The position numbers were made by a program, and so were the translations under genes. DNA of 64,000 nt, from assembly GCA_019096065.1 (NCBI GenBank), contig JAGUCH010000004.1, forward strand, positions 1,860,001 through 1,924,000. Direction: 5' to 3'. The notes beneath the pieces are model-generated. The model had not been told where the DNA came from, made no database searches, and saw only the letters and a list, made by a program, of their open reading frames with translations. Below, piece by piece: positions 43,501 to 51,010 of this stretch (its first letter is position 1; every line of letters begins with the position of its first letter). The DNA comes from Paracyclopina nana (taxonomy: Eukaryota > Arthropoda > Copepoda > Cyclopoida > Cyclopettidae).

Positions 43501-45644
43501 TTTAATTTCTTTTATCCATCGAAGCAAAAAAAGATGGCTAAAGATTCAAGCTTTCCAATGATATCCATTGTGTCTAATATTTCCCAAATTTGTAACACAA
43601 ACTTTTGAATTCTAAGTGTGCAGAAATCTCCGGGACAGTCTGTATGTGTTACTCTAAAGGCATTTAAAAAAAGATGTATTTTAGAATCGCTCCAGGAGTT
43701 CTATTTGCAGACATACGACGAATTTTCTTTTTTTTATGACAGCTCTAATCTTTGACTTTTATCCAGAGTTGAAAAATAAAAAATCCATCCACTGATAAGG
43801 GAGTAAAATGTCCTCAAAGTAGGGTCCAAAAAAGTGAATTTTGGCCATTTTTCATTTAGTTTGTATACATTTTTTAACTTTTTCCCCTGAGCCTAGAGAC
43901 CCCCCTGTGGCCTAGATAATTAGGGTATAGAGAGAAACTAGAAGAGCCATATTCCTACTAGCGGATTTTAGTCGAAGCCATGGTGGGCTGAGAACTGCCT
44001 TGTCTAGGTGGGCTCACAATCAAAATTGGCTGGTTCTCTGATTAGAGGTGCAATATCTTTTGGTTCTCCTTGGTTCTCTAAACTACTTTTAATTGAAAAG
44101 ATATGCTATGCTACAGATACCTATTTTCAAAGCCCCAGATTCAAAGATAATACCAAGTTTTTGAGGAGTATTTCTAAAAATAAGGGACAGTTCACTACTT
44201 TTGGGCTGGCTTTTTCCAATTTTCTTAGCTTTTTCCATGCCAGTACCACAACTATAGCATGGCCATCATGATTACCAGAAAATACTTTTTCCTCAATTCA
44301 TTGGATGTAATGGCTAATCTGTTAAAAAACTGGCTATTTTTATTGAATCCACACTAGATGAACTTGATTGTTTTGAACTCACACAGAGTTGAGCTGCAAA
44401 AAGTAAGGCTATTTTGTCTTATTCGATCCATCATGCTCAGGTCTGGATATGATGTGACTCATGATCCTAAATTCCTTGACTTTCTTGAATCTTACTCAAA
44501 ATGGTACCATTCTGTTCCTTGAATCAATTGTACTGTTACAAGCTCAAAAAGAGAGCTCTCTTTGTCATTTCTTCCCTACAATTTTAGAAAACGTTTTGTT
44601 TACTTTTTGTTAGAAGCGCTATTTTTTCCGCAATTGCTACGCACGCATACACGCACGCCAAAGATCCAAAAATTCAGCACCATCTATTGCATTTTGTCTG
44701 TCTTTTGCTCCCTATACTTGATTTCTGGCCATACCAACACTTCCAGCTAGGCCACTATTCATTTTTGCCTTAATCTAAACAGCCTTTTGCTTACTGCATC
44801 ACTTGACTACCCAAGAGTGCTCCAGTGGTCATGAAACTTAATTTTCCAACTTTTCACACCATTACAAGGGGTTTGGGCCAAAAAACTGATTTCCGAAGCT
44901 GTTAAAACATATCTTACCTGAGCATGCTGCTCTCTCACTTCTTGTGGAACCTTGGAACAATGCGAAACTTTGTGGCCAGGTTCTCCGCAATAGTGACAAG
45001 TGATGACAATTTTCTTGCCTATGCCCCGAGGATCATCAGGGCCACCTATGGGAGGTAACTCGAATCTGGGATGTGTGTCAGCGCAGTCTGGGCCTTTGGG
45101 ACAAAATCCAGCTAGGTAATTTAGGCAAAGGACTCTTCTGACGTGTCTGTGTCTGCAAAGAGGTCCGTGTCTACAGAAACCACGATCATACCAAGGACAA
45201 TCCCGTATCTTGCTCTCGGGATCGATGTGCAGAAAGGGGCATTCTTTGTTGTGACAGGCATCTAAAATAATTGTTTTGAAATAATTAAAGCCATTAGAAG
45301 ACGCACCTAAACTTATCAAAGATTATGCATTACTCACTAAATCTCGAGTAGAAGTAACACTCGGGCATTTTTGACATGTCATATTCGTGAAGGAATTCGC
45401 AGCCATCTCCTTTTTTGCACAGACCACGAAGCCAATGCTTGCAAACGATAGTCTTGTCTCCTCTCACATGCCGAAATGGACAATTTGTGCCCTTCATGCA
45501 AGAACTTTTCACATAGAAATCGCAGACGGCCGCTCCTGACTTGTCCATGCCAGGGAACGGGACTGGAAGCGCCCCAAGTTGGTCTCTCAGGGCCTCTTCA
45601 ATCACAAAGATGATATTTGTCACGGGAGCCACCAATTCATTCAT
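31530..45644 (-). CDS. CPSF4: Cleavage and polyadenylation specificity factor 30 kDa subunit, split by a 13-kb intron
   Basis: Three exons: 45644-45338, 45261-44918 and 31742-31530 (287 aa), all joined in phase. Five CCCH zinc fingers are visible from about 36 to 165, including CDFYVKSSCMKGTNCPFRH and CLNYLAGFCPKGPDC. Two CCHC knuckles follow: CHYCGEPGHKVSHC (190-203) and CFKCGENGHFANRC (251-264). By family knowledge CPSF30 helps recognise AAUAAA in the pre-mRNA cleavage complex. The second knuckle and C-terminus lie across an intron of about 13.2 kb (31743-44917). That intron contains a BEL/Pao retrotransposon in the same orientation, a Tc1-like MITE and tandem repeats. If the intron is not removed, the chain ends 36 codons beyond exon 2 and loses the second knuckle. 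Confidence 0.93.
31826..31913 (-). repeat. 3' arm of a large inverted repeat in the CPSF4 intron
   Basis: The stretch from TTCGGAAATCAGTTTTTTGG is an inverted copy of 44810-44904 with few mismatches and one short gap. It starts about 85 bp from the 3' splice site. The homology resumes on the other side of the retrotransposon (about 42373-42388), showing that the retrotransposon landed inside this arm. Confidence 0.75.
31914..32215 (-). repeat. 3' LTR of the BEL/Pao element
   Basis: 302 bp, identical to 42071-42372 except one transition. It contains a sense-strand AATAAA (complement of 32087-32092), a possible poly(A) signal inside the CPSF4 intron. It is preceded on the sense strand by the purine tract AACAGGGGGAC. 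Confidence 0.95.
32216..32228 (-). other. Polypurine tract of the BEL/Pao element
   Basis: On the sense (minus) strand the purine-rich ACAGGGGGAC directly abuts the 3' LTR start, the expected site for plus-strand DNA priming. Confidence 0.7.
32344..35775 (-). CDS. BEL/Pao ORF2: DEDDy 3'-5' exonuclease-like domain plus zinc knuckles
   Basis: Uninterrupted 1143-codon frame downstream of pol. In order: a Gln-rich start, a basic Arg/Glu/Ser repeat region (about 100-130), a long region without recognised folds, an exonuclease-like domain (about 715-890) and C-terminal CCHC/CCHH knuckles (about 1038-1090), such as CTVCGLNGHKTEDC and CAECGHVGHSAKDH. The exonuclease motifs follow RNase D/WRN order: Exo I FDTEG (about 720), Exo II KLGFSVYEDL (K-x-G-x5-D, about 798) followed by VRSWMDARHL, and Exo III YDRED (Y-x3-D, about 875). 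I see no signal peptide or transmembrane helix, so it is not an envelope gene. Function is inferred only: possibly processing or proofreading of element nucleic acid, or interference with host RNA. The start ATG lies 35 nt after the pol stop. Confidence 0.75.
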   Translation of the reverse strand: MTHISQQPQPQPQQQQQTQPQSNTQHQKKTWKERTNSAINFIVDIYASIIKLIMKCSRNLVIKSRNLTEMSPDRKSSSNNSWLKLASGEFDLAAKLFDRKMSDQKSKRDRSRERERERERERGRDKERTRSRSSVTKKPKTEEEEAIIKRNREIQASMERKAITPKVNPKKDVKSRLGPPVRQSTPSSPRPSTSRGAKKSLESSLSSLNDTTEQIVLGGSSPARKVVEKDDDEPWKIELIQNIAPYNLDNIKKVWAEKTKIPRVVLYKDADAEDIKRILETHYVDPGTLILGSKFNYGPKADNDTRTAKQRYKAQRSDQFKALRRAQMMSMPLRPNFAIAVSHGPQLAKVEDKFGPLNEIPMIQPVDQVQFEQHRKLLEGVVKNCWDHKMADEEVFVALEQGKGAASIPLMTRVMQTGPMAGKIKLAITGELMTEEQIQAIASLPKSIRFYSKQTEDKIFELVKMTNAAAGREMEVIAVKEAAAQAECQVQENSAQTDTMVEATGAGLGNVLAGTSGTMPMEVDEPKSAAASSKSSSRAPSEHHTTYIPAGMEDELAAERLTEITGDDIMCDIRALTRKLPAKEINVPGNDKDAKRITKEGCPETQVGALYKPVDLAKFQNKACGRLLCQASTPFEDRDCVDRKKGTYPYLSISDALKRARMAKGSVYDLETPGRGKTLLHGLVEDAESEYCFEHVDEFDLMLERSGFYEEINQTRVMTFDTEGLSEDYKITYHCQKPITVGQESTTFAYAHFGATNGVGAGVRVMYVGHSTLGKEIPPRIKKLLEDESICKLGFSVYEDLPKFARIGIKVRSWMDARHLVVLLKPSWDKQQPPSSKNAALKILEVKTTIKQPFWKKEHRAMPVDKYLPSTLYYDREDQFTPLALLEFTAAKLALQNGMANDSCIRGQMMYLAALYLNRPIEISGKTVRYFEGLLLDPSCPEQPDERSLRPLVQTYHYYNNHRETCDNFAKFGREFIFDRSVVNMVPDVDIMQWQCEVGSDIEDWMSQEEIDTFSDRVEHLLLPFKDVKKSYAVETPHPCTVCGLNGHKTEDCNRHEGCTLPTCLGNDHTIGACPMMLQRCAECGHVGHSAKDHDKFNLVQLHVLRRITAHMHAVAVMTLDKDLRLKMVKRGTTFEFKRIGDR
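35795..35812 (-). other. A18 homopolymer at the pol/ORF2 junction
   Basis: On the sense strand the two A's of the pol TAA stop are the first of 18 consecutive A's, followed 19 nt later by the ORF2 ATG. The ORF2 frame is open upstream through the A run and about 50 nt into the end of pol, so it lies in the -1 frame relative to pol. No canonical slippery heptamer is visible. Expression could be by reinitiation, frameshift or a separate transcript. Confidence 0.6.
35811..41870 (-). CDS. BEL/Pao Gag-Pol polyprotein
   Basis: Single open frame of about 2019 codons ending at 35811. The first in-frame ATG is at 41825 (EV-MSALPQ); the frame is open further upstream to about 42027 without an ATG. Gag carries three knuckles (about 541-600): CFVCDTDGHKGLDC, CPRCIAGRHKLEKC, CAKCGSDKHNTKLH. 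The A17-type protease has MDEGSS at about 708. Reverse transcriptase has RWPFGLRSAP and YMDD (about 1115). RNase H includes CSDGSD (about 1302) and an AELAGAL motif. Integrase has the HHCC zinc region (KQCPLC) and the catalytic triad: D in AMDFTGHY (about 1704), D in YSDNEG (about 1768) and E in GLSEAYVK (about 1838). A DUF5641-like tail ends the protein. The domain order PR-RT-RH-IN is that of BEL/Pao. No frameshift or stop breaks it. Confidence 0.95.
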   Translation of the reverse strand: MVQLQKDAATTATEVMSALPQAAASEFKTVTVQPLLQEYRRAVHKAQKLHRALYTASWADDVEKSPPQPSQLAETENRGQPQATNPPATQLELEELLKRHDVEVKAIKDCARKGRDATADARLRLIAEAKSREQARETIERHIKDSIARNNFTVDTSGMVCGARQVADEIKFMETTWSQPIANSTSRTSGQFFQYEPTTPITGGQTQNSSGLMPASFGPHMAGTTINPEEYDYRCKEEQRFLAQNTPIERARQIIRDDACWADLIQRKNVEKYYDPSLQRDNYKDNFKMTFDGENPDKYRVFREFVHAKIVMKKNMDWFEKMATLKQWTTGRAFAKIYDFDCNLTGFITALDTLETDYGHWPGEAKELVQTLLEKLRQLPQMSIRNANTIDDVQNLISKILIQKAKQGKDPLNGEDELLATLRMDRETEKDYKIYKSQRWQSENSLRLFFTWARERTKEHMSSLKAENILKNITGANEHKEDNAAQKKRPPFRYNKYKRATSENVLAADESDDELDTTLEADPEEVFSDDEEAVMLANRGGPCFVCDTDGHKGLDCPKWGDFPLREILAKVSESKLCPRCIAGRHKLEKCKSKQNCAKCGSDKHNTKLHLNAKKRSSSEGQINAALLASITQLNLNVEKLVQKQSESVTLIGLGNNGPAEKGQAATSGDEEVVALFGGMSKSWRTVPVEISKDESFTKTLRINMVMDEGSSVTINDALVEEKLQLEGQRESMTVHVVGDNKKIRKESLKSRLFMRPIGSTKSYEVKTRTFGLPSTIEAIDPNDIKESYAQIKDIKFPTPVEGPVRMLLGFDNLKLMKSIRDILVEDGPLVRKTPLGWTMLYHPMSGGPESTMLVHDWSQRNVSDALNDDELQYLMERNNGIEALGIQAGEKAVKRLTLAEEIALNKMKASIKQSDSGHYIVDIPFLNNPPNLPNNWKACKAIQRGIDVTHKAEGDVWEAVLNTMDEYERRGIIEKVPEEDIKNGYFMPYFCVPKRTSLTTKYRFVYNAKQKFEGRSINDEQYPGPNFLADIYDTLIQFRSGEVAVAADIEKMFLMIKVADHQKRYLRIWVNGVAYQFLRWPFGLRSAPSVANFVVKHHIEKHGSEELKANIKVYMDDLLVAFPDKAVAKRVIEEAKAVLAMCGMELRKFVSNDQSVLENIPQEDKEASMAIMTTEDDGEYTHATLGLSWNTDKDTLGYKFEKPDIKKITKRAIAQTIARIFDPLGIISPFVIPARQCFQMVCQADKEAKIKWDTDLEKVDNEKVKSALKLFGKWLSQMEQAAVIQFPRKASSGSGRKRLLMCSDGSDTAFACTAMVQDVETAELQLLTTKTKLQKVKSLNIPKAELAGALMSSRLANRLAPLLGIKEKDVWYWVDNKPVLCWIRKPGVERDVFIRNRTIEISDTTRLDRWHYIKTGYNASDLPSRGGTPDQIMNHPNYWTGAPFFQDPEEDWPKFDLKVAESELLGTEFEVTLMIGLDPSCPTYLVTTQCGRVLPHKIPPADPQWNHRLAITYQKMKALRLEKRILQWPRMVRSLARAKMFGKPQGEVIDQTKIAEVVRNMIIYGQGLAYIQDVEEFEKTKKWRNKKLDKYCPFIDGEGIMRASTRSINQDDIELSRKYPIIMPKTWPFLMLASYIHKIENHAPYDTLWLMLTQQFGGPDVKKIAHHVTKQCPLCTRRSSPTMTQLMGPAQRLDLTTIRPCKQIAMDFTGHYWVKMLRQRFKAYILVTVCLQTKVITLEATLSRNTESLIMAMERLTARRGNIDQIYSDNEGSFGQLGVATTEVSDNGKKPVHSSGTVPDDEVYKSTEMDWNRVQMMVSNKVREWKFNPPKDHEANGLSEAYVKLTKRAMQNCEHGEYQFEQFRTLTAIAENLINSRPIAVMRMKDGFEVITPNHMLVGRQTYTSNLDEGAEYLPELRLIARGQRKYQEIWVDYYVQELQKRAKWTRANQNVGVGDRVVVAEEDLLKKHRPRWLVGSVEKVFKSEDGIVRSALVKTRNGLIERGIRQLAPTQSLPLVDE
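42060..42070 (-). other. Primer binding site, tRNA-Lys type
   Basis: Directly next to the 5' LTR, the sense strand reads TGGCGCCCAAC. It is complementary to the 3' end GUUGGGCGCCA of arthropod tRNA-Lys(CUU). This sets the element's orientation as minus. Confidence 0.85.
42071..42372 (-). repeat. 5' LTR of the BEL/Pao element
   Basis: 302 bp with the same termini as the other LTR and one transition between them. Sense-strand AATAAA at the complement of 42244-42249. Confidence 0.95.
42378..42860. repeat. Three tandem copies of a unit of about 165 bp
   Basis: Each unit contains GAGGCTGAAAAA, a CCACTGAC/CCATGGGAGCC stretch, GCTGCTA..GCAGAGCAT and the strong landmark GCCCTGGCTCCTGGCCAGGG. Three diverged copies follow each other directly. 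They lie in the CPSF4 intron, inside the large inverted repeat. Confidence 0.75.
42921..43642. mobile_element. Tc1/mariner-like MITE with long inverted ends
   Basis: Ends CAGTCTGTCCCG and CGGGACAGTCTG begin imperfect inverted repeats of at least 110 bp (shared blocks AGATTTCTG, AAGTTTGTGTTA, CACAATGGATA, CATTGGAAAGCTTG, CCATCTTTTTT). TA dinucleotides flank both sides (42919-42920, 43643-43644), the Tc1/mariner target duplication. No ORF. A shorter relative is at 60552-60782. Confidence 0.75.
43650..44804. other. Remaining CPSF4 intron sequence
   Basis: AT-rich intronic DNA without recognisable exon or repeat structure. Several short open frames occur, none with coding character. Confidence 0.4.
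44805..44904 (-). repeat. 5' arm of the large inverted repeat in the CPSF4 intron
   Basis: Inverted copy of 31826-31913 plus 42373-42388. It begins about 13 nt downstream of the exon 2 donor. In the pre-mRNA the two arms can pair and bring the splice sites together. Confidence 0.75.
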
Positions 45645-46365
45645 TTTTGCTATTTTTAATTTTCTTGGTACTTTGATGAAAAGCCTCAGATCTGGCAACT
45701 TTCAAGTTTCAACTTTGTTTACGCGTTCGGCTCTTTGCAAAAAAGACGCCAGACAATTTGACGATAAAATTGCCGAAAAGAGCCAAAACTAGATGAACAA
45801 GTCCTCATTGCATTGTGGACTGATTGGGGGCGAACGCACTTGGCAAATTAATGATTAAAATTAGAAGCAATAAGTTGTCATTTTTTAAAAGTATTGACAG
45901 CTTTCATAGAAACCCGAAATCAAGCTAAGTTTGACGGCAAAGTTCGAAAGTGGTCAGAGAAAATGAAAAAAGTGGTCAGAGAAAAGTGGTCAGGAAAGTG
46001 GTCAGAAAAAGTGTGAGAGAAAGTGATCAAAAAAGTGTCACGGAAAGTGGTCGAAAAAGTGGTATGAAAAGTGGTCGAAAAATATCTGTGGCCATTCGTG
46101 GTTGAGATGAGTAGAATTAACTTGGACAAAAAAGAAATGCAAGTAATAACTACAGAATATTGCCCTAAATATTTAATGGTTGGTTATTGACGATTTGAAT
46201 ATTTTTCAGCTTATTTCTAGTTTCGCCCAGCTTTTGTAGCATAATAGGAAAAATGCAAGATTCATTAGGCTCAAAATTCAAAAGTTTTTATCTTAAAGAC
46301 TAAATACATTGATCATTTCAAATTGTTCACTCTTTATGTACAATACTGATACTGATGCCACTGGT
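45645..46365. other. Interval between CPSF4 start and MBD2/3 stop
   Basis: Holds the CPSF4 promoter region. It contains a minisatellite at about 45945-46085 built on AAAGTGGTCAGAGA-like units (roughly 10-12 copies of AGTGGTC variants, period about 11-15 bp). Otherwise nothing is recognised. Confidence 0.5.
45945..46085. repeat. AAAGTGGTCAGA minisatellite
   Basis: About ten imperfect copies of an 11-15-bp purine-rich unit (AAAGTGGTCAGA, AAAGTGGTCGAAA). No link to a gene. Confidence 0.7.
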
Positions 46366-47347
46366 TTAACCAGCCAAGGACTCAATGGCTTTGGCCAACT
46401 TCATGCGAGTTTCGAGGACTCGTGCTTCCTGCTGCTCGATATCTTCTTGTGTGATGGATGTGGCAGCAATGAGTGGTTGATCTGGGTTGATGAACAGTGC
46501 TGGATCAGCATCCGGTTTGAACTGGAAGTATTTTCAATTATGAGCATATTCCTAAATGTACTTATGAAAATCTATTTAGTACCTTTTCATTCTTTTGGCC
46601 AGTGATGGCTCCAGAGGTCATATGCAGGGAAGTGGTAATGGAGGCCAGGGCAATATCCGCCACAACTCCTGGTCCAATGGGCTTGAAGTTCTTGGGAAGC
46701 TCAAAAGGCTCAAAAGTGTCTTCAGGATAGGAAGGCCGAAGGCCAGTCAGTCTCTTCTCCCAATACAGCTGCTTGGGCTTTTCTGACGTGGTATTTTTGT
46801 CCACCTTCACCTTATTCTCGGAGGATGTTTTGTGCACCTGAGTCACAAGAATGAGAAACATCACATGTGTGTAATGAGAGCTACTTACAGTGACTGGCTG
46901 CTTGAAAATGGAAGCCGTTTGCCGAATGGGAGGAACTAAACTGGCATCATTGCGCAGACTTCTTGAAAAGTCATACTGGCTTTTGCCATTTCCATTCGAT
47001 TTCGACTTTCCGCTGCCATAAGATCCAGATCTTCCGTTGGTGTTCGCCAATGCGGGATTCATTTTCCCGGTGAAATAATCAAAGGTGGCCAGATCATAGT
47101 GATCACCGAGAATTTTGAGCAGTTCTGGCTTTGAGCGAACGCGCTTCCCACTCGGCGAAATGTAGTAGACGTCAGATTTGCGGTTGCCTGATATTCCTCC
47201 GGCAGATCGTGGAATTTCTTCTCTGATCCATCCCTACATAGAATTTGTACTTACAAGAAACAAGTGATTTAATCAAGATTAGCCTACTTTTGGCAAGGCT
47301 GGAGCTTCGGTTCTGTACGGGCGATTAGGAATGGTCATATTTGACAT
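46366..47347 (-). CDS. MBD2/3: Methyl-CpG-binding domain protein 2/3
   Basis: Four exons: 47347-47288, 47233-46889, 46837-46583, 46521-46366 (271 aa), all in phase. An MBD spans about 17-85, recognised by LPKGWIREE and DVYYISPSGKRVRSKPEL. After a Ser/Gly-rich linker come the MBD2/3 signature segments SLHMTSGAITGQ and the C-terminal coiled coil EDIEQQEARVLETRMKLAKA, which in the family binds p66 of the NuRD complex. By family knowledge it links methylated or unmethylated CpG chromatin to Mi-2/NuRD. Binding to methyl-CpG in this species cannot be judged from sequence. Two nearby ATGs (47347, 47338) are both in frame. It diverges from NAE1 across 391 bp. Confidence 0.92.
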
Positions 47348-47738
47348 TCTTCTTCAACTCAAACTCGTTTGTGGCAAGTGTTGAATCAAAATGATGCCAT
47401 TTATCAAAAAATGGTTTTTTGTTTGTATTCTTTCCAAACTGCTTCGGTTTTCTGTTGTAGTTAAAGGATCGAAAATTAAGCTCGAGTCGAAAGCAAAGTA
47501 TTGTAAACTCTGCAATATCTTTTGTTGAATTAATTTCCTTATTGTATAAAGACAACAAAATATTTGATTCGTTTTAAAAAATTAAAAGTACTAGCTTGAT
47601 TAAATAAATACTTTTAAAATGCTCATAAAGAGAAATATTTAGCCCGTAGAAATACTGCTCGGTTTTGACTCGGCTAACTTGGCGTTATTTACAATTTTTT
47701 CTCTGCCGCCGCTCGAGTTACAACTCACAATCGCGAAA
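47348..47738. promoter_or_regulatory. Bidirectional interval between MBD2/3 and NAE1
   Basis: 391 bp between divergent start codons. It must contain both promoters unless non-coding first exons exist. No clear core motif recognised. Confidence 0.5.
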
Positions 47739-49819
47739 ATGGCATCGACACCATCTCCTGGTGGAAGCGAAACTTTGCCATCTTCTCCATCAGCATCTGG
47801 AGCTCAGTCAGCTAAAGCCAAGAGGTGAAAAGAGTCTCGTTTCTTCTCTCTTCTTCTTAACCAACTCTCGTTCGTTTATTTTTAGATATGACCGGCAATT
47901 GAGGCTTTGGGGCGATCACGGCCAAACTGCGTTGGAAAAAGCGAGAATTTGCCTCATTGGAGCCACAGCGACGGCCACTGAAATCCTCAAGTCACTAGTT
48001 TTGCCCGGAGTTGGCCGTTTTACCATAGTCGACGGAAAGAAGGTGATCGGTGAAGACATTGGCAATAACTTCTTCATTGACAAAGGTAAGAAAGCCTAAA
48101 TTGATTATAATGTTGACGCAAGCGTAGTACATTTGAAATTTCTCTTGCAGATGCCCTTGGACATTCGAGGGGATCGGTGGCTTGTCGACTCCTACTTGAG
48201 CTAAATCCCGAAGTTCGAGGAGATTGCGTTGATGAGGCCCCGGAGGTCGTGTTACGCAATCGCCCCGACTTTTTCACCACGTTCGATCTTGTCATTGCCA
48301 CCGAGATTGGCGAGAAGACCATGGCAGCCTTGTCCACTCTCTTGTGGGAAGCAAACATCCCAATGATGGTGGTCAAGACGTACGGCCTTTTAGCCTACAT
48401 TCGCTTGCAAATTCGTGAGCACACAGTAATCGAGTCCCACCCTGACAACGCCCTTCAAGACCTGAGGCTGGATTGTCCTTTTCCAGACCTTGTGGAGTTT
48501 TTGGATAGCCAGCACATGGACGCCATGTCCAAGAACGAATTCATGCACACACCCTACATTGTCATTTTGTATCACTATCTGAAAATCTGGAAGGGCTCTC
48601 ACGACGGAAAACTTCCACAGAATTACGCTGAAAAACGAGAGTTCAAGGAGCTCATCCAAAAAAGTAGGTTGCTATTCATATTAATCTTCTGGTGGCTGAC
48701 AAATGGGTGGCATTTTGTAAAACACGAATGTGCTGCTAAAGGCGTTGGCCTAGATCAAACGTTTGGAGCTGCGTGGATTTATTTCTGCGTAGCTCCGCAT
48801 GGACCAAGGTGTGATACAGACACAAAACTCGTCTTATCATGTAAATCTCATGCTATAATTCATATTTTCTCTGCTTCCAGCCATGAAATCTAATCGCCCA
48901 GACTTGGAAAATGAGGAGCTGGAAAACTTTGAGGAGGCCATAAGGGCTGCGAATACAGCTTTACAACCTACCAAGCTCCCTGAATTGACAGAAAAGATCC
49001 TAAGCGACTCCAAGTGCTTAGCTTTGGATAGCAAGTCACAAGATTTCTGGATCATTGCAAGAGGCCTCAAGGACTTTATTGACAGCCCTGAAGGCAATGG
49101 ACTTTTGCCTGTGAGGGGTGTCATCCCAGATATGTTCTCTGACTCTGAACGATACATAAAGCTGCTCAACATTTACCGTAGTAAAGCTGCTGCAGATGCT
49201 GAGCAAGTCTACAAACAAATTCAAACCCATTTGGAATCCGTTGGGCGATCACCAGTAAGCATATTGATGAACTTATATCAATTGGAGTACAAAAAACTGG
49301 AATTTTCAGGAATCCATCAGTGAAGTTGCTGTGAAATTGTTCTGCAAGGAGGCTTGCAATCTCAGGCTACATAGGGACTCGGGATCGATTGCTGATGAGA
49401 TCAATGGCAAGATATCCACATCCAAAAGCGACCTTGCTTCCATGTTGGAGCAAAATCCTGATTCCGAAGCTACCTACTATCTGATACTTAGGGGCGTGGA
49501 AAGGTTTCAAACTGAGTTTAATGTTTTTCCCGGGGGTGATGATGATCAAGTAGAACCCGACATCGGTCGGCTCAAGTCCTGTGTCTCCAAAGTCCTTTCG
49601 GACTGCTACCCTGGTGTGACAGCAGCTGTGATCAAGGACGACTTTGTCCATGAAGTGTGCAGGTATGGCGCTGCTGAGCCTCATGCCATGGCAGCCTTTA
49701 TTGGTGGCTGTGCTGCCCAAGAAGCCATCAAGCTGTTGACAAGGCAATATGTTCCCATTGACAACTTGTTTTTGTTCAATGCTATGACTATGGTGACAAC
49801 CACGTTGAAAATTGCTTAA
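47739..49819 (+). CDS. NAE1: NEDD8-activating enzyme E1 regulatory subunit
   Basis: Five exons: 47739-47824, 47886-48085, 48151-48663, 48881-49254, 49310-49819 (560 aa; human about 534). A Ser/Pro-rich start leads into [14 protein letters not shown], the adenylation-domain opening typical of E1 half-enzymes. The inactive adenylation fold continues with [21 protein letters not shown] and [10 protein letters not shown]. The C-terminus ends with [23 protein letters not shown] and [10 protein letters not shown], the NAE1/ULA1 pattern. By family knowledge it pairs with UBA3 to activate NEDD8 for cullin neddylation. No catalytic cysteine is expected in this subunit. Splice phases agree throughout. 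Confidence 0.95.
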
Positions 49820-50147
49820 CTGGTCTCTCATGTGTTCCTACTTTTCCGTTGATAAAAAACAGAGTGCGCATTCAGTCAAATGATTTGAGCCGCTAATATC
49901 AGAAAGTACCATGGCTATTGTCGTGTGCCTCCTCAAATTCCTGTCGTCAGCTTCCCTTCTATCTGATGATATAGAAAGGCCTTTAATAATATCTTGTGGC
50001 TGTCCATCATTGAGATAGACATCTTCATCTTCCCTATGCGAGGGCTGTCCTGCATGCGGGCACACAAAGGGTTATAAATTGATGATCTGCTGCGGCTGAG
50101 GTCATTGGAAGCCATCGCCTCATTGAGACAGCATTAACTACTCCACC
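49820..50147. other. NAE1 3' flank and upstream region of the small secreted-protein gene
   Basis: 328 bp with no exon or repeat recognised. Confidence 0.4.
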
Positions 50148-50746
50148 ATGAAAACATTGCTACTTTTTCTTGGCGCTGTGCTCGCCATTAATGAGGTGAG
50201 CATTTTCAATATTTTTAAGACCATTTCAGCCATAATTGAAAAATTAGGCGAGCCCATTTAGCATAAGTCAAAGAAGCCACGAGGATGGATCAGCTTCTTT
50301 TAGACGCCCAGGTTTTGTAGCACTTTTTGGCAAAAAGGCATACCCATTATGGCCAGCAAGAATCAGGAAAAATTCGCACCCTTTGTCTGACGCTGAAGCT
50401 TACAACAACATGCAAGTAATGACTCAGGTACATTTCAGTGCTAAACAAAACTGTATCAGCCTAAAAAACCCAAGATACATTTATGTACTAAAGGCTTGAG
50501 GTTAAAGATTTTTTTATTAAGCTGGCCACTGGCATCATTGGCGACCTGCGTGGTCTTTTGAGCGAGATGAAAAGTGAGGAAAACGTCCACAGAAACGGCC
50601 AAGAGGAGCTGGAAGCTACACTCGAGCGAGCGCTTGGTCAAGCAAGCATTGGTAACTATTTATTAGCCAATCGCTTTAATAGCTGTGTCTAATATGCAGT
50701 TCTTCCAGATCCCTCTGATCCTGACCGACTTTTGAGGCTCAGTTAG
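50148..50746 (+). CDS. Small secreted protein, candidate neuropeptide precursor
   Basis: Four exons fit in phase: 50148-50195, 50248-50415, 50522-50651, 50700-50746 (130 aa). Exon 1 encodes only a signal peptide (MKTLLLFLGAVLAINE). Exon 2 contains RR-PGFVALFG-KK-AYPLWPARI-RK: a peptide followed by Gly and a dibasic site, the standard signal for C-terminal amidation, next to a second dibasic-bounded peptide. The rest is an acidic, non-repetitive spacer. I do not match PGFVALF-amide to a named arthropod peptide. It could instead be an unrelated small secreted protein. Downstream AATAAA occurs at about 50884. Confidence 0.55.
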
Positions 50747-51010
50747 AGGCAAAAATTGTACACTTGTATACACACCATATAATTTATAACATAAATACTT
50801 TTGGGCTGTCGTTCCTTTGAGGTGGAGATATTTAGTCACAAGGTGCTCAGACTGGTTGAAAGCTCCAGTCTGGACCTCGGATGAATAAATTTAGATAGCC
50901 ATGCATCTTATTTCTTTTTGCCTTTAACTGCGCGACTAACACGGAATTTAAAAGAGAGGTTGCGTTTGTTTGAGAAACTTAAAATATTCCGCCAAACATT
51001 CAAATTTTCA

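Noticed and set aside
44807..44917. Coding extension after CPSF4 exon 2 (37 codons)
   Set aside because: It is read-through into the intron and its inverted-repeat arm; a consensus donor lies at the exon end and the true last exon is at 31742-31530.
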